Below are positions 43,487 to 52,403 of a DNA stretch of 64,000 nt, piece by piece. The stretch comes from Ancylobacter rudongensis (GTDB lineage: Bacteria; Pseudomonadota; Alphaproteobacteria; Rhizobiales; Xanthobacteraceae), in assembly GCF_900100155.1 (NCBI RefSeq), contig NZ_FMTP01000002.1:310001-374000 (forward strand), in the 5' to 3' direction. Each line of letters starts with the position of its first letter. The first letter of the stretch is position 1. The notes under the pieces were generated by a model, which ran no database searches, was not told the DNA's origin, and saw only the letters and a program-made list of their open reading frames with translations. Position numbers and translations under genes: made by a program.

Positions 43487-46400
43487 TCACCCCAACGTGA
43501 CACTTTCCACCGCCCTCTCCAGCGTCGTGCCGTCGAGAGTGTGGACAAGCGGGCCGGCGGTGTAGACCAGCAATGCCTCAACTTGCTTGCGTGGGAATAG
43601 CTTGGCGAGCAGCCGGGCATAGAGCGCGACTTGCCGGACATGCGCCGACGGCATGGCAGATGCGACGGCCGGCACATGCCGGTCGGTCTTGAAATCGGCG
43701 ATCAGCACGCGCTCGCCAATCACGCTCAGCCGGTCGATACGGCCGGAGACCGGCGTGCCGTCCGCCAGCTCGCCGGCCAGCGGCACCTCGCCAAGGCTGC
43801 CGGGCGCGAACAGGGCGGCGAGTTCCGGCAGGGCGAGCGTCGCCAGCGCCTCGGCCAGCACGTCGTCGCGCGCCGCCTCCGGCCAGTCGCAGCTTGAGGC
43901 CAGCAGCCGCCGGCCCGGCTCGGCCCGCGCCGGGACCGGCAGCGGCGCCAGCGCCGCCATCAGCCGGTGCAGCAGGTCGCCGCGCTCCAGCGCCCGCGCG
44001 GCGGGGCCGGTGGGGACGGGCGCGAAGACATCGGCGGCCGACGGGCGCAGGCTCGCCCGCTCCACCGGCTCGATCACCGGCCGCGCCAGAAGCCGCGCCA
44101 GCGCCCGCTCCTCCGCCGCCAGCGGCGAGGCGACAGGCGGCGGCAGCGCCGCGACGGGGGGCTCCTGCCCACCGCCACGCCAGCGCCGCACCGTGCCGGC
44201 AAAGCCGGTGGCGGGGTGCTCCATCGCTTCCGTCTCCAGCGCCCCGCGCACCAGATCGTACCAGCATCCCGCCGGGCGCTGGCGCGCGCCCTCCGCCCCG
44301 CACAGCACCAGCGCGGTTTCGGCGCGGGTGAGCGCGACATAGAGCAGGCGGCGATACTCGTCCTGCTGGGCCTCGTCGCCGTGCTGGCGCGCCGCCGCCA
44401 TGGCGGGCGTGTCGCCCTTCTTCGCCGGGGCGTGCAGCGCCACCCGGCGCCCGTCTTCTAGTTCGACACGCAGCAGCCCGGCGCTGCGGCGGGTCATCGG
44501 GCCGGAGGTGGTGTCGGCGAGAATGACATAGGGCGCCTCCAGCCCCTTGGCGCCGTGCACGGTCATCACCCGCACCTCGTCGCGCCCGGCCTCCATGTCG
44601 CGCTTGGCCTCGGCGCCGCCGCGGCGCAGAAAGGCGAGAAAGCCGGCGAGCGAGGGCGCTTCCAGGCTCTCATAGGAGCGCGCCAGCGCCAGCATCTCGT
44701 CGAGCGCATCGGCCGCCTCCGGCCCAAGCCGGGCGAGCATGGCGGCCCGTCCCCGCTCGCGCCCGAGCACGCGGGTGTAGAAATCGAACGGCCGCAGCCG
44801 CCGCGCCTCGCCGCGCAAGCGCGCCAGCCGCCCGGCGGCCGCACGCCATTTCGGGTTCTCGCCCGCGCGGGCGATCAGCGTGTCTTCCAGAAGCCCGGCG
44901 CGGCCGGGCGCCAGCTTCATGAGGTCATTGTCGTCAAAGCCGAAAAGCGGGCTCTTCAGCACGCTGGCCAGCGCCAGCTCGTCGTCGCGGGCGAGCAGTG
45001 CGTCGCCCAGCGCCATCAGGTCCATGACCGCGATATGCTCGGCCACCACCAGACGGTCGGCGCCGGCCACCTCCATCCGCGCCTGCTTCAGCTCGCGGAT
45101 GATGGAAGTGAACAGCCCGTCGCGCCGGCGCACCAGAATGAGGAAATCGCCCGGCCGTGCCGGGCGCGTGCCGTGCCGGCCGGTGACGGGAAAGCCTTCG
45201 CGGATGCGGGCGGCGATATGGGCGGCGATCTTCTTCGCCAGCCGTCCCTTGGGGTCGTCGGCGCCGGGCGCGTCGAGCGGGCGCTGCCAGGCGTCGACAT
45301 CCACCTTCTCGCTCGGCGCTTCCGGCTCCCACATCTCCACCAGCGCCGGCAGCGCGGCGTGGATCGGCGCATGCACCGGGGGCTTGGCCTCGGCGGAAAG
45401 GCCGCGATAGGAGGCCTCGCGGCCGAACACCGCGTCCACCGCTTCAAGAATGCCCGGCGCCGAGCGGAAGGAGTGCTGCAGCTCCACATGCACGAAGCCG
45501 GCGCCGCCCGCCGCCTCGAATTCGCGCCGCACCGTGTCGAAGCGGCGCGGATCGGCGCCCTGGAAGGAGAAGATCGACTGCTTCTCGTCGCCGACCACAA
45601 ACAGCGTGCGCGGCAGCTTCCCCTCCTCACGCGCGCCCATGCCGGCGAAGAACTCGGCCACCAGCGGGCGGATCACCTCCCATTGCTCGGGGCTGGTGTC
45701 CTGCGCCTCGTCCAGCAGCACATGGTCGATGCCCTGGTCGAGCTTATAGTGCACCCAGGCCGAGGCGCCCGAGGCCAGCAACCGCCGCGCCGCGTCGACC
45801 AGATCGGCGAAGTCGAGCACGCCGCGCACCGCCTTGGCCCTGACATAGCGCCGCGCCGCCTCGCGGCCGAGGATCAGCACCGCCCGGCTGCGCTCGAAGG
45901 CGCGGGCGGCGGCCAGTTCGCGCGCCAGCGGGGCGATGCGGTCGCGCTCGGCGATCAGCTGGGGGTATTTCGCCCGCGCCGCCGCATTGCCGAACTGCCC
46001 GTCGGCATAGGGCTCGCCATCCTCCTTGAGGAACACGCCGGCATAGGCCTCGGCCACCGCTTCCTCAGGCGCCAGCCCGGCGGCGCGCAGGCCCTGCCCG
46101 CGCTTGGCGCAATTGCCGCCTTCAAGGATCAGCGCCTCCGCCAGCCCGCTCCACGCCCCGCGCGGGATCAGCGCCGCCTCGATGATCGCCCGCTCGATGT
46201 CGGCGGAGGCGACGGGGGCGTCGAGGCCGACGGCGCGGGCGAGATCGTCGTCGCTCGCCTCCAGCGCCGGCGCGTCGGCCACCAGTTCCTTGAGCAGGTC
46301 GTTCAGGCCGGAATCGGAGGTGAGGCCGACGATCAGCGCCAGCGCCTGGCCGAGGTCGCTGTCGGGGGCGCCGGCCGCCTGCAGCACCACTTCCGCCCGT

Positions 46401-46900
46401 ACCCGGGCGAGCAGTTCCAGCCGCGCGGCTTCCTCCAGCTCGCCGAAGCCGGCCGGCACCCCGGCCTCGAAGGGGAAGGCGTGCAGCAGCGCGCCGCAGA
46501 AGGCGTGGATGGTCTGGATCTTCAGCCCGCCCGGCGTTTCCAGCGCCTGCGCGAACAGCCGCCGCGCCTGCGCCCGGCGCAGCGGACCGGGTTCGCCGCC
46601 ATCGGTCTTGAGGATTTCCTTATCGAGCGCGTCATCGTCCAGCGTGGTCCATTTGCGCAGCTCGCCCAGCACCCGGTTGGCCATGTTGGCGGCGGCGGCC
46701 TTGGTATAGGTGAGGCACAAAATGCGCCCGGGCGGCACGCCGCGCATCAAGAGGCGGATCACCCGCCGCGCCAGCACATGGGTCTTGCCGGAGCCGGCAT
46801 TGGCCGAGACCCAGGCCGAGAACATCGGGTCGGAGGCGGAGCTCTGCAGCACGGTCGCCGCCCGCAGCGCGCCGGGGGCGAGGTCGGTGATATCGCTCAT
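43487..46900 (-). CDS. addA: AddA, double-strand-break repair helicase-nuclease subunit
   Basis: A 1137-residue UvrD-type helicase with a C-terminal RecB-like nuclease. Motif I is ANAGSGKT (33-40), Ia [55 protein letters not shown], and [22 protein letters not shown] with [15 protein letters not shown]. The nuclease motif near the end is [23 protein letters not shown]. Works with AddB in the RecBCD-like end-resection complex. Its ATG overlaps the addB stop (ATGA). Confidence 0.95.
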   Translation of the reverse strand: MSDITDLAPGALRAATVLQSSASDPMFSAWVSANAGSGKTHVLARRVIRLLMRGVPPGRILCLTYTKAAAANMANRVLGELRKWTTLDDDALDKEILKTDGGEPGPLRRAQARRLFAQALETPGGLKIQTIHAFCGALLHAFPFEAGVPAGFGELEEAARLELLARVRAEVVLQAAGAPDSDLGQALALIVGLTSDSGLNDLLKELVADAPALEASDDDLARAVGLDAPVASADIERAIIEAALIPRGAWSGLAEALILEGGNCAKRGQGLRAAGLAPEEAVAEAYAGVFLKEDGEPYADGQFGNAAARAKYPQLIAERDRIAPLARELAAARAFERSRAVLILGREAARRYVRAKAVRGVLDFADLVDAARRLLASGASAWVHYKLDQGIDHVLLDEAQDTSPEQWEVIRPLVAEFFAGMGAREEGKLPRTLFVVGDEKQSIFSFQGADPRRFDTVRREFEAAGGAGFVHVELQHSFRSAPGILEAVDAVFGREASYRGLSAEAKPPVHAPIHAALPALVEMWEPEAPSEKVDVDAWQRPLDAPGADDPKGRLAKKIAAHIAARIREGFPVTGRHGTRPARPGDFLILVRRRDGLFTSIIRELKQARMEVAGADRLVVAEHIAVMDLMALGDALLARDDELALASVLKSPLFGFDDNDLMKLAPGRAGLLEDTLIARAGENPKWRAAAGRLARLRGEARRLRPFDFYTRVLGRERGRAAMLARLGPEAADALDEMLALARSYESLEAPSLAGFLAFLRRGGAEAKRDMEAGRDEVRVMTVHGAKGLEAPYVILADTTSGPMTRRSAGLLRVELEDGRRVALHAPAKKGDTPAMAAARQHGDEAQQDEYRRLLYVALTRAETALVLCGAEGARQRPAGCWYDLVRGALETEAMEHPATGFAGTVRRWRGGGQEPPVAALPPPVASPLAAEERALARLLARPVIEPVERASLRPSAADVFAPVPTGPAARALERGDLLHRLMAALAPLPVPARAEPGRRLLASSCDWPEAARDDVLAEALATLALPELAALFAPGSLGEVPLAGELADGTPVSGRIDRLSVIGERVLIADFKTDRHVPAVASAMPSAHVRQVALYARLLAKLFPRKQVEALLVYTAGPLVHTLDGTTLERAVESVTLG

Positions 46901-49900
46901 TCCTCGCCCTCCCCGCCGGTGGACCATTCCTTGGCCCGCGCCAGATGGTCGTAATCGCCATAGCGCCCGCCGAACATCGGCCGCGCCAGCGAGGCATAGC
47001 CGCGCGAGGGGTTCTCGAAGGCGGCGATCAGCGTCTGCAGCCGCGCCAGCGTGTCGCTCGCGAGGCCGGCGGCGGTCGTCTCCTTGTCCACCGCGTTCAC
47101 CTCCTTCACCTCGGCCGTGCCGAGACGGACATAGGCGAGCCCGGCCGCCTCCTCGCCCGGCACGTCGGGGAAGCAGCCGGCCGCCGCCATCGCCGCTTCC
47201 AGCGGCAGCTGCGGGGAATAATGCACCGCCGTCTGCTTGGCGGTCGGCACCGCGCCGGTCTTGAAGTCGAGGATCGCCAGCCCGCCGTCGCTGAGTTGCT
47301 CGATGCGGTCGGCGCGGCCGGTGAGGGTGAAGCGCCCGCCGGCGAGTGCCAGCCGCCCATATTTCTCCGCGAAGACCCGCCGGGTCCGTGTGCGCCGGGC
47401 GCGCTCCCAGCCGATGAGGCGCGGCACCAGCCGCTCGAAACGCGCCCACCACAACGCATGCTCGGCGGGGAAGCGCTCCAGCGGGGCGAAAGCGCGCCGG
47501 CCGAAGGCGAGCAGCGCCGCCTCCGCCGGCTCGGGCAGCGCCTCCGGGAATGCCTGCGCGAAGGTGCCGAGCGCGTCGTGAATGGCGCTGCCGCGCTCCC
47601 CCGCCCCCGGCGCCTCGTCGAGCCCGTCGAGCGGCGCGAGGCCAAGAACATGGCGGGCATAGATGGTGTAGGGGTCGCGCAGCCAGGTCTCGATCTCGGT
47701 GACGCTGAGCTGGCGCGGCCGCAGTTCCACCGGCGGCGCCGGCTCCGGCCGGGCGATGCGGGCGGCGGGCGGCTCCTCCTCAATGAAGCCGGCGAGGCGC
47801 CGGAAGCGGTCGCCGCGGGCGATGGCCGCCTTCCAGCGCGCCTCCCCGCTCACCGCCGCGAGTCGCTGCAAAAAGCGCGAGGGCACGGTCGGCGCCCCGC
47901 CGAGCTTGCGCGGATAGGACAGCACCAGCTCCGGCGCGCCGCAGCCCTGGGCGAAGTCATGGGCGGAAAGGCCGATGCGCCGCTCCGGCGCTTCCAGCCC
48001 CAGCGCGGCGCGCATCGGCCGGCTGAGCCAGGGGTCGGCGCGCACCGCGTTCGGCCAGGTGCCCTCGACCAGCCCGGCCAGCACCACGCGGTCGACGCCG
48101 ACGAGGCGGGCTTCCAGCGGCCCGAGAATGCGCAGCCGCGCGCCCGGCACCAGCGGCGGACGCACCGGCTGGCTGGAGAGCAGCAGCACCAGCGCGGCGG
48201 CATAATCCGCCAGCGTCATATCAGGCGCATGGCCGGCGCCCTCCGCCAGCGCCTCGAAGGCGCGGGCGAGTTCCGCCAAGGCCGTCGCCTCGGCGGGGGA
48301 GTCGATCTCGGGACCCGTGGCGTCAGGTCCGTTCCACGCGGCGGCGATGGCGGCGCGGTGCGCCTCCAGCAGGGCGGCAAAGGGGTGCTCCCCCTCCCCC
48401 AGCGCCAGCAGCGGCGCGAGGGCGGCGGCGAGGCGGTTTGCGAGCGCCTCGGCCAGCGTGCGGCGTTCCTCGCCCAGCCGGGCGCGGGGGTCGCGCGGGT
48501 GGAAATCGGCCGGCTTGAAGCCGGCCACCGCCTCGGTCAGCCCGGAGGCCCCGGCGGCCGGGCGCGGGCCGCGCAGCACCATCATTTCCAGCGCGTCGGC
48601 ACCGGCATTGAGCGTGGCGCGCTCCAGCCCGAAGCGGGCGAGCGGGTGACGCAGCAGGGCGGAGAGCGGCAGCGGCGCCAGTGCGTCGCGGCAGGCATCC
48701 GCCACCAGCCGGGCGAAGCGGCCCGGCCCGCTTTCCGACAAGGGCTCACCGGCGGAATCGTCGATGGCGACCTCAAAGCGCAGCAATTCCGCCGCCACGC
48801 GCCGGGCGAGGTCGCGGTCGGGGGTGATGAGCGCGCCGGTACGCCCCGGCACTTCCAGCACCTCGCGCAACGCCAGCGCGATGGCGAGCGCCTCCTCGCG
48901 CGCATCCTCCGCCTCGATCACGCTGACCTCGGCGAGCGCGGCGTCGATGGCGGCGGGGCCGAGCCGGTCGGAAAGGCTCGCCCATTGCTCGGTGGAGGCG
49001 ACGGGGCGCAGCGCCTCGGACAGCAGCCGCTCGCGGCCATGGGCGGCCGGCGGCGCCAGCTCTTGCACGGCGTCGCGGGCGACGCGCATATGGCGCTGGA
49101 GCAGCAGCGCGAGGCCATATTGCGGGTGGCTCGGCGCGCTGGCCTGCTCATCCGTCAGCGCCTGCCACGAGCCCTCGTCGAGCGCGAAGTCGAGCCCCGG
49201 CAGCACCACGGCGCCGCGCGGCAGATGGGCGATGGTGGCGAGCAGCCGGGCAGTGGCCGGCATCGAGCCGGTGGAGCCGGCGGCGATCACCGGGCCGCCG
49301 CCGGGCTGGCTCGCCAGACGCTCGGATTCGGCGGCGATCAGCCGGTCGCGGCGCACGCTGGCATCGACGCAGCCCTCCGCCTCCAGGAAGGCGGGCCAGA
49401 ACGTGCGGGCGATCTTCAGGAAGTCGAGCGCCATGTCCCAGTAGCGGTCATGCTCGCCCGGCACCAGCGCGTCCAGCCGCTCCCACGGCACTTCCTGCGC
49501 CGCCATTTCGTCGATCAGCCGCGCCAGTTCGTCGGCCAGCGCGAACTCCGCCCCCGGCCCGGCGGCGACGGCGACACGTCCGTCCTGCCCGGCCAGCGCC
49601 CGGCGCCAGGCCCGGATCAGGCTGGCCAGCGCCAGCCGGCGGGTGGTCGGCGGCACCTGGCGCGGCGGGTCGGTGTAGCTCTCGGCGAAGGCCAGCGCGT
49701 CCTCGTCGACGTCGCCGACCGGCACGATGCGCGGCAGCAGCGTCACCCCCGCCCCCATGCGCTGGCGCAGCGCCTCGGCCAGCAGGCGCCCGGCGCGGCG
49801 GGTCGGCAGGAACACGGTGGCGGTCGCCAGCAGCAGCGGATCGCCGCGCGGGGCGAAGCCCTCCACCAGCACGCCGTCGAGCAGCGCGTCCGCCAGCACG

Positions 49901-49986
49901 GCAACGAAGGTGGCGGAGGGCGGAATGGAGAACAGCCGGGGTCCCCGTCGCTGCGCGTCAGGCGTCAGCTGCGCGTCAGAGGTCAT
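46897..49986 (-). CDS. addB: AddB, double-strand-break repair nuclease subunit
   Basis: A 1029-residue partner of AddA. It shows LLATATVFLPTRRAGRLLAEAL near the N-terminus, PVIAAGSTGSMPATARLL, RLRILGPLEARLVGVDRVVLAGLVEGTWP and, at the C-terminus, the RecB-like nuclease TLTGRADRIEQLSDGGLAILDFKTG. It lacks a clear Walker A, as expected for the alphaproteobacterial form. ATG 49986 is chosen; the frame continues upstream without family sequence. It lies 38 bases after the nucleotidyltransferase gene. Confidence 0.92.
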   Translation of the reverse strand: MTSDAQLTPDAQRRGPRLFSIPPSATFVAVLADALLDGVLVEGFAPRGDPLLLATATVFLPTRRAGRLLAEALRQRMGAGVTLLPRIVPVGDVDEDALAFAESYTDPPRQVPPTTRRLALASLIRAWRRALAGQDGRVAVAAGPGAEFALADELARLIDEMAAQEVPWERLDALVPGEHDRYWDMALDFLKIARTFWPAFLEAEGCVDASVRRDRLIAAESERLASQPGGGPVIAAGSTGSMPATARLLATIAHLPRGAVVLPGLDFALDEGSWQALTDEQASAPSHPQYGLALLLQRHMRVARDAVQELAPPAAHGRERLLSEALRPVASTEQWASLSDRLGPAAIDAALAEVSVIEAEDAREEALAIALALREVLEVPGRTGALITPDRDLARRVAAELLRFEVAIDDSAGEPLSESGPGRFARLVADACRDALAPLPLSALLRHPLARFGLERATLNAGADALEMMVLRGPRPAAGASGLTEAVAGFKPADFHPRDPRARLGEERRTLAEALANRLAAALAPLLALGEGEHPFAALLEAHRAAIAAAWNGPDATGPEIDSPAEATALAELARAFEALAEGAGHAPDMTLADYAAALVLLLSSQPVRPPLVPGARLRILGPLEARLVGVDRVVLAGLVEGTWPNAVRADPWLSRPMRAALGLEAPERRIGLSAHDFAQGCGAPELVLSYPRKLGGAPTVPSRFLQRLAAVSGEARWKAAIARGDRFRRLAGFIEEEPPAARIARPEPAPPVELRPRQLSVTEIETWLRDPYTIYARHVLGLAPLDGLDEAPGAGERGSAIHDALGTFAQAFPEALPEPAEAALLAFGRRAFAPLERFPAEHALWWARFERLVPRLIGWERARRTRTRRVFAEKYGRLALAGGRFTLTGRADRIEQLSDGGLAILDFKTGAVPTAKQTAVHYSPQLPLEAAMAAAGCFPDVPGEEAAGLAYVRLGTAEVKEVNAVDKETTAAGLASDTLARLQTLIAAFENPSRGYASLARPMFGGRYGDYDHLARAKEWSTGGEGEE

Positions 49987-50024
49987 GCGCGCGCTCCGCT
50001 GGCCATCGGGGGGCGGGCACGGCG

Positions 50025-50744
50025 TCAATCCTTCGAGCGCGCAATGGCCTCTTCGGCCTCGGCGATGGCCTCCGGCGTGCCGACATGCATCCACACCCCT
50101 TCCATGCGCTGGCCATAAAGCCGGCCGGCCTCGGCGGCGCGGCGGAACAGCCGGCTCAGCGAGAACGCCCCTTCCGGCACATCGCGGAAGATAGCGGGGG
50201 AAACCACCGCCGCGCCAGCATAGACGAAGGGCACGGTGAGGCGTTCCGGCCGGGGGGTCAGGCGGCCCTCCCCGTCCATCAGGAAATCGCCGCGCCCCTC
50301 ATAGCCGATCGAGGTGACGGCCGGCGCCAGCAGCAGGCAGATATCCATCAGCGCGGGATCGAAGCGGGCGGCGAGCGTCGCAAGGTTCGGGCGGATGCCC
50401 TCGATCCAGATCGTGTCGGCATTGACGACGAAGAACGGGTCGGGCCCGAGCAGCGGCAGCGCCCGGACGATGCCGCCGCCGGTTTCCAGCAGCGCGTCGC
50501 GCTCGTCGGAGAGGACGATGCGCGGCCGGGTACGGGAGGCCAGATGGCGCTCCAGCAGGTCGGCATGGGCGTGCAGGTTGACCACGGCGGTGGTGACGCC
50601 GGCCGCGTCGAGCCGGTCGAGCGCGACGTCGATCAGGGTCCGTCCATTGACCTCGACCATCGGCTTGGGCAGGCGATCGGTAATCGGGCGCATGCGCGTG
50701 CCGAGGCCGGCAGCGAGCACCATGGCGGTGGTGATGTCGGTCAT
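50025..50744 (-). CDS. Sugar-1-phosphate nucleotidyltransferase, MurU-like
   Basis: A 239-residue nucleotidyltransferase: AMVLAAGLGTRMRPITDRLPKPMVEVNGRTLID (nucleotide loop and catalytic lysine region), ETGGGIVRALPLLG, VVNADTIW (metal-binding Asp). MurU makes UDP-MurNAc from MurNAc-1-phosphate and is the partner of the kinase AmgK; the next gene upstream has an AmgK-like domain, which supports a peptidoglycan recycling role. A GDP-mannose function cannot be excluded. Its ATG overlaps the preceding stop (ATGA). Confidence 0.82.
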   Translation of the reverse strand: MTDITTAMVLAAGLGTRMRPITDRLPKPMVEVNGRTLIDVALDRLDAAGVTTAVVNLHAHADLLERHLASRTRPRIVLSDERDALLETGGGIVRALPLLGPDPFFVVNADTIWIEGIRPNLATLAARFDPALMDICLLLAPAVTSIGYEGRGDFLMDGEGRLTPRPERLTVPFVYAGAAVVSPAIFRDVPEGAFSLSRLFRRAAEAGRLYGQRMEGVWMHVGTPEAIAEAEEAIARSKD

Positions 50745-52399
50745 GAACGGCCGGGTTCGTTCGGCGTGGCGGGAGGTGGAGCGGTCGGCGCTTTCGCCGC
50801 GACGGGAAACACCGCCGGCCGCACGCCGGGCGGCAGCCGCGAGGCGCCGGGCGCCGGCACATGGTCCTTGTACCAGCTCGCCAGCCCGCCGAGTTCGGGG
50901 AAGGACAGGCAGCGCTGGAGATAGGTCCAGATGCGCGGCAGATGGGCGAGATAGACCGGCTTGCGGTCGCGCTGGTTCAGCCGGGCGAAGATGCCGAGGA
51001 TCTTGGTGGCGCGCTGGGCGCCCATCACCGCATAGGAGGCGGCAAACGCCTTGGTGTCGAAGGAGGCATCGCCCGCCCGGCGCGCCTTCACATAGCGGGT
51101 GAGCAAGGCGAGTTCGAGCGCCTCGGGCACATCCACCCGTGCATCCTGCGCCAGCGAGACGAGGTCATAGGCGGCCGGGCCCATCACCGCGTCCTGGAAA
51201 TCCAGCAGGCCGATCCGCGCCAGCCCGGCGCGCTGGGGCAGCCACATCAGGTTCGGCGAGTGATAGTCGCGCAGCACCCAGACCGGCTTCTGCGCCAGCG
51301 AGGGCGCCAGCGCCGCCGCCCAGAGCTGGCGGAAGGAACGGTGGGCGTCCGGCGACACCCGCGTGCCGGCATGGGGCAGGTACCAGTCGAGCAGCAGCTC
51401 GACCTCGATCAGCATCGCGTCGAGGTCATAGGGCGGCAGCCGGTGGTCCAGCCCGGTGGTGACGGCGATCGTCGCCGGCAGGTCCTGCCCGTGCAGCGCC
51501 GCCAGCACGTCGACGGCGAGTTCATAGCGCTCGGCCACCGGCGCCGGCGGGGTGCCTTCCAGCACGCCTTCATGGCCGAGATCCTCGATGACAAGCAGCC
51601 CGGCGTCGAGATCGCCGCCATAGATGGCCGGCGCCGAGAAGCCGCGCGCCCTGAGCGCCCGCGCCATGGCCACAAAAGGCTTCACGTCCTCGGCGAGATG
51701 GGCGATGGCGCTGTAGGGCTTGCCGCCGCGCACCGGCGGGCCGTCGGTCCGGCGCGGCGAATTCATCAGCACGGCGTTGCGCTTGGGGCCGATCAGCCGC
51801 TCATAGCTGCGGGCGGACGCGTCGCCCTGCAGGAAACGGCGCTGGGCCGGGCCGAAGCCGACCTGGTCGATCAGCGCCCGTATCGCCTTCATCCGGTAGA
51901 GCCCGCCCGCCATCCGTCCATAGCCGAACAGCCGCACCCGGCGCATCTTCTCGGCGCCCTCCAGGGGAAGGGTGATGTGCACTTCCATCCGGTCCGGCTG
52001 CAGCACGGCGCCTTCGGCGCGCTCGGCCCATTCCACCAGCGTCACCGCCCCGTCCGTCTGTTCGGTCCAGCCGAGCTCGTCCAGCTCGGACGGGTCGCCG
52101 AGGCGGTAGAGATCGGCATGCACGACGCGGTGGCGCGGCAGGTCGTAGGTCTGCATCAGGGTGAAGGTGGGGCTCGGCACTTCGAGGTTCGGGTCGCCGG
52201 CGAGTTCGCGGATGATCGCCCGCGCCAGCGTGGTCTTGCCGGCGCCGAGATCGCCGCCCAGCGTCACCAGGTCGCCCGGCCTCAGCAGGGCGGCAAGGTC
52301 CATGGCGAGCCGCCCGGTGGCGGTCTCGTCGGGCAGCACGACGTCCCAATGCGCCACCGGCGAGGTCGGAACGGCTCCCGTGCTACGGTTGTCGATCAT
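50741..52399 (-). CDS. tsaE: TsaE fused to an AmgK-like sugar phosphotransferase
   Basis: A 552-residue fusion. Residues 1-160 are TsaE, the ATPase of the tRNA t6A37 threonylcarbamoyl complex: Walker A GDLGAGKTTLARA (from 49), LEVPSPTFTLMQTYD, VHADLYRL and WAERAEG. Residues about 185-510 are an aminoglycoside-phosphotransferase fold like AmgK: YERLIGPKRNAVLMNSP, GLLVIEDLGHEGVLEG, VWVLRDYHSPNLMWLP and IGLLDFQDAVMGPAAYDLVSL (catalytic Asp and metal Asp). A Pro/Ala tail follows. Such fusions are known in Rhizobiales. It starts four bases after the divL stop. Confidence 0.9.
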   Translation of the reverse strand: MIDNRSTGAVPTSPVAHWDVVLPDETATGRLAMDLAALLRPGDLVTLGGDLGAGKTTLARAIIRELAGDPNLEVPSPTFTLMQTYDLPRHRVVHADLYRLGDPSELDELGWTEQTDGAVTLVEWAERAEGAVLQPDRMEVHITLPLEGAEKMRRVRLFGYGRMAGGLYRMKAIRALIDQVGFGPAQRRFLQGDASARSYERLIGPKRNAVLMNSPRRTDGPPVRGGKPYSAIAHLAEDVKPFVAMARALRARGFSAPAIYGGDLDAGLLVIEDLGHEGVLEGTPPAPVAERYELAVDVLAALHGQDLPATIAVTTGLDHRLPPYDLDAMLIEVELLLDWYLPHAGTRVSPDAHRSFRQLWAAALAPSLAQKPVWVLRDYHSPNLMWLPQRAGLARIGLLDFQDAVMGPAAYDLVSLAQDARVDVPEALELALLTRYVKARRAGDASFDTKAFAASYAVMGAQRATKILGIFARLNQRDRKPVYLAHLPRIWTYLQRCLSFPELGGLASWYKDHVPAPGASRLPPGVRPAVFPVAAKAPTAPPPATPNEPGRS

Positions 52400-52403
52400 C
52401 GCT

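Noticed and set aside
44555-50118. Two long plus-strand frames opposite addA and addB
   Set aside because: Antisense shadows of well-supported nuclease genes.
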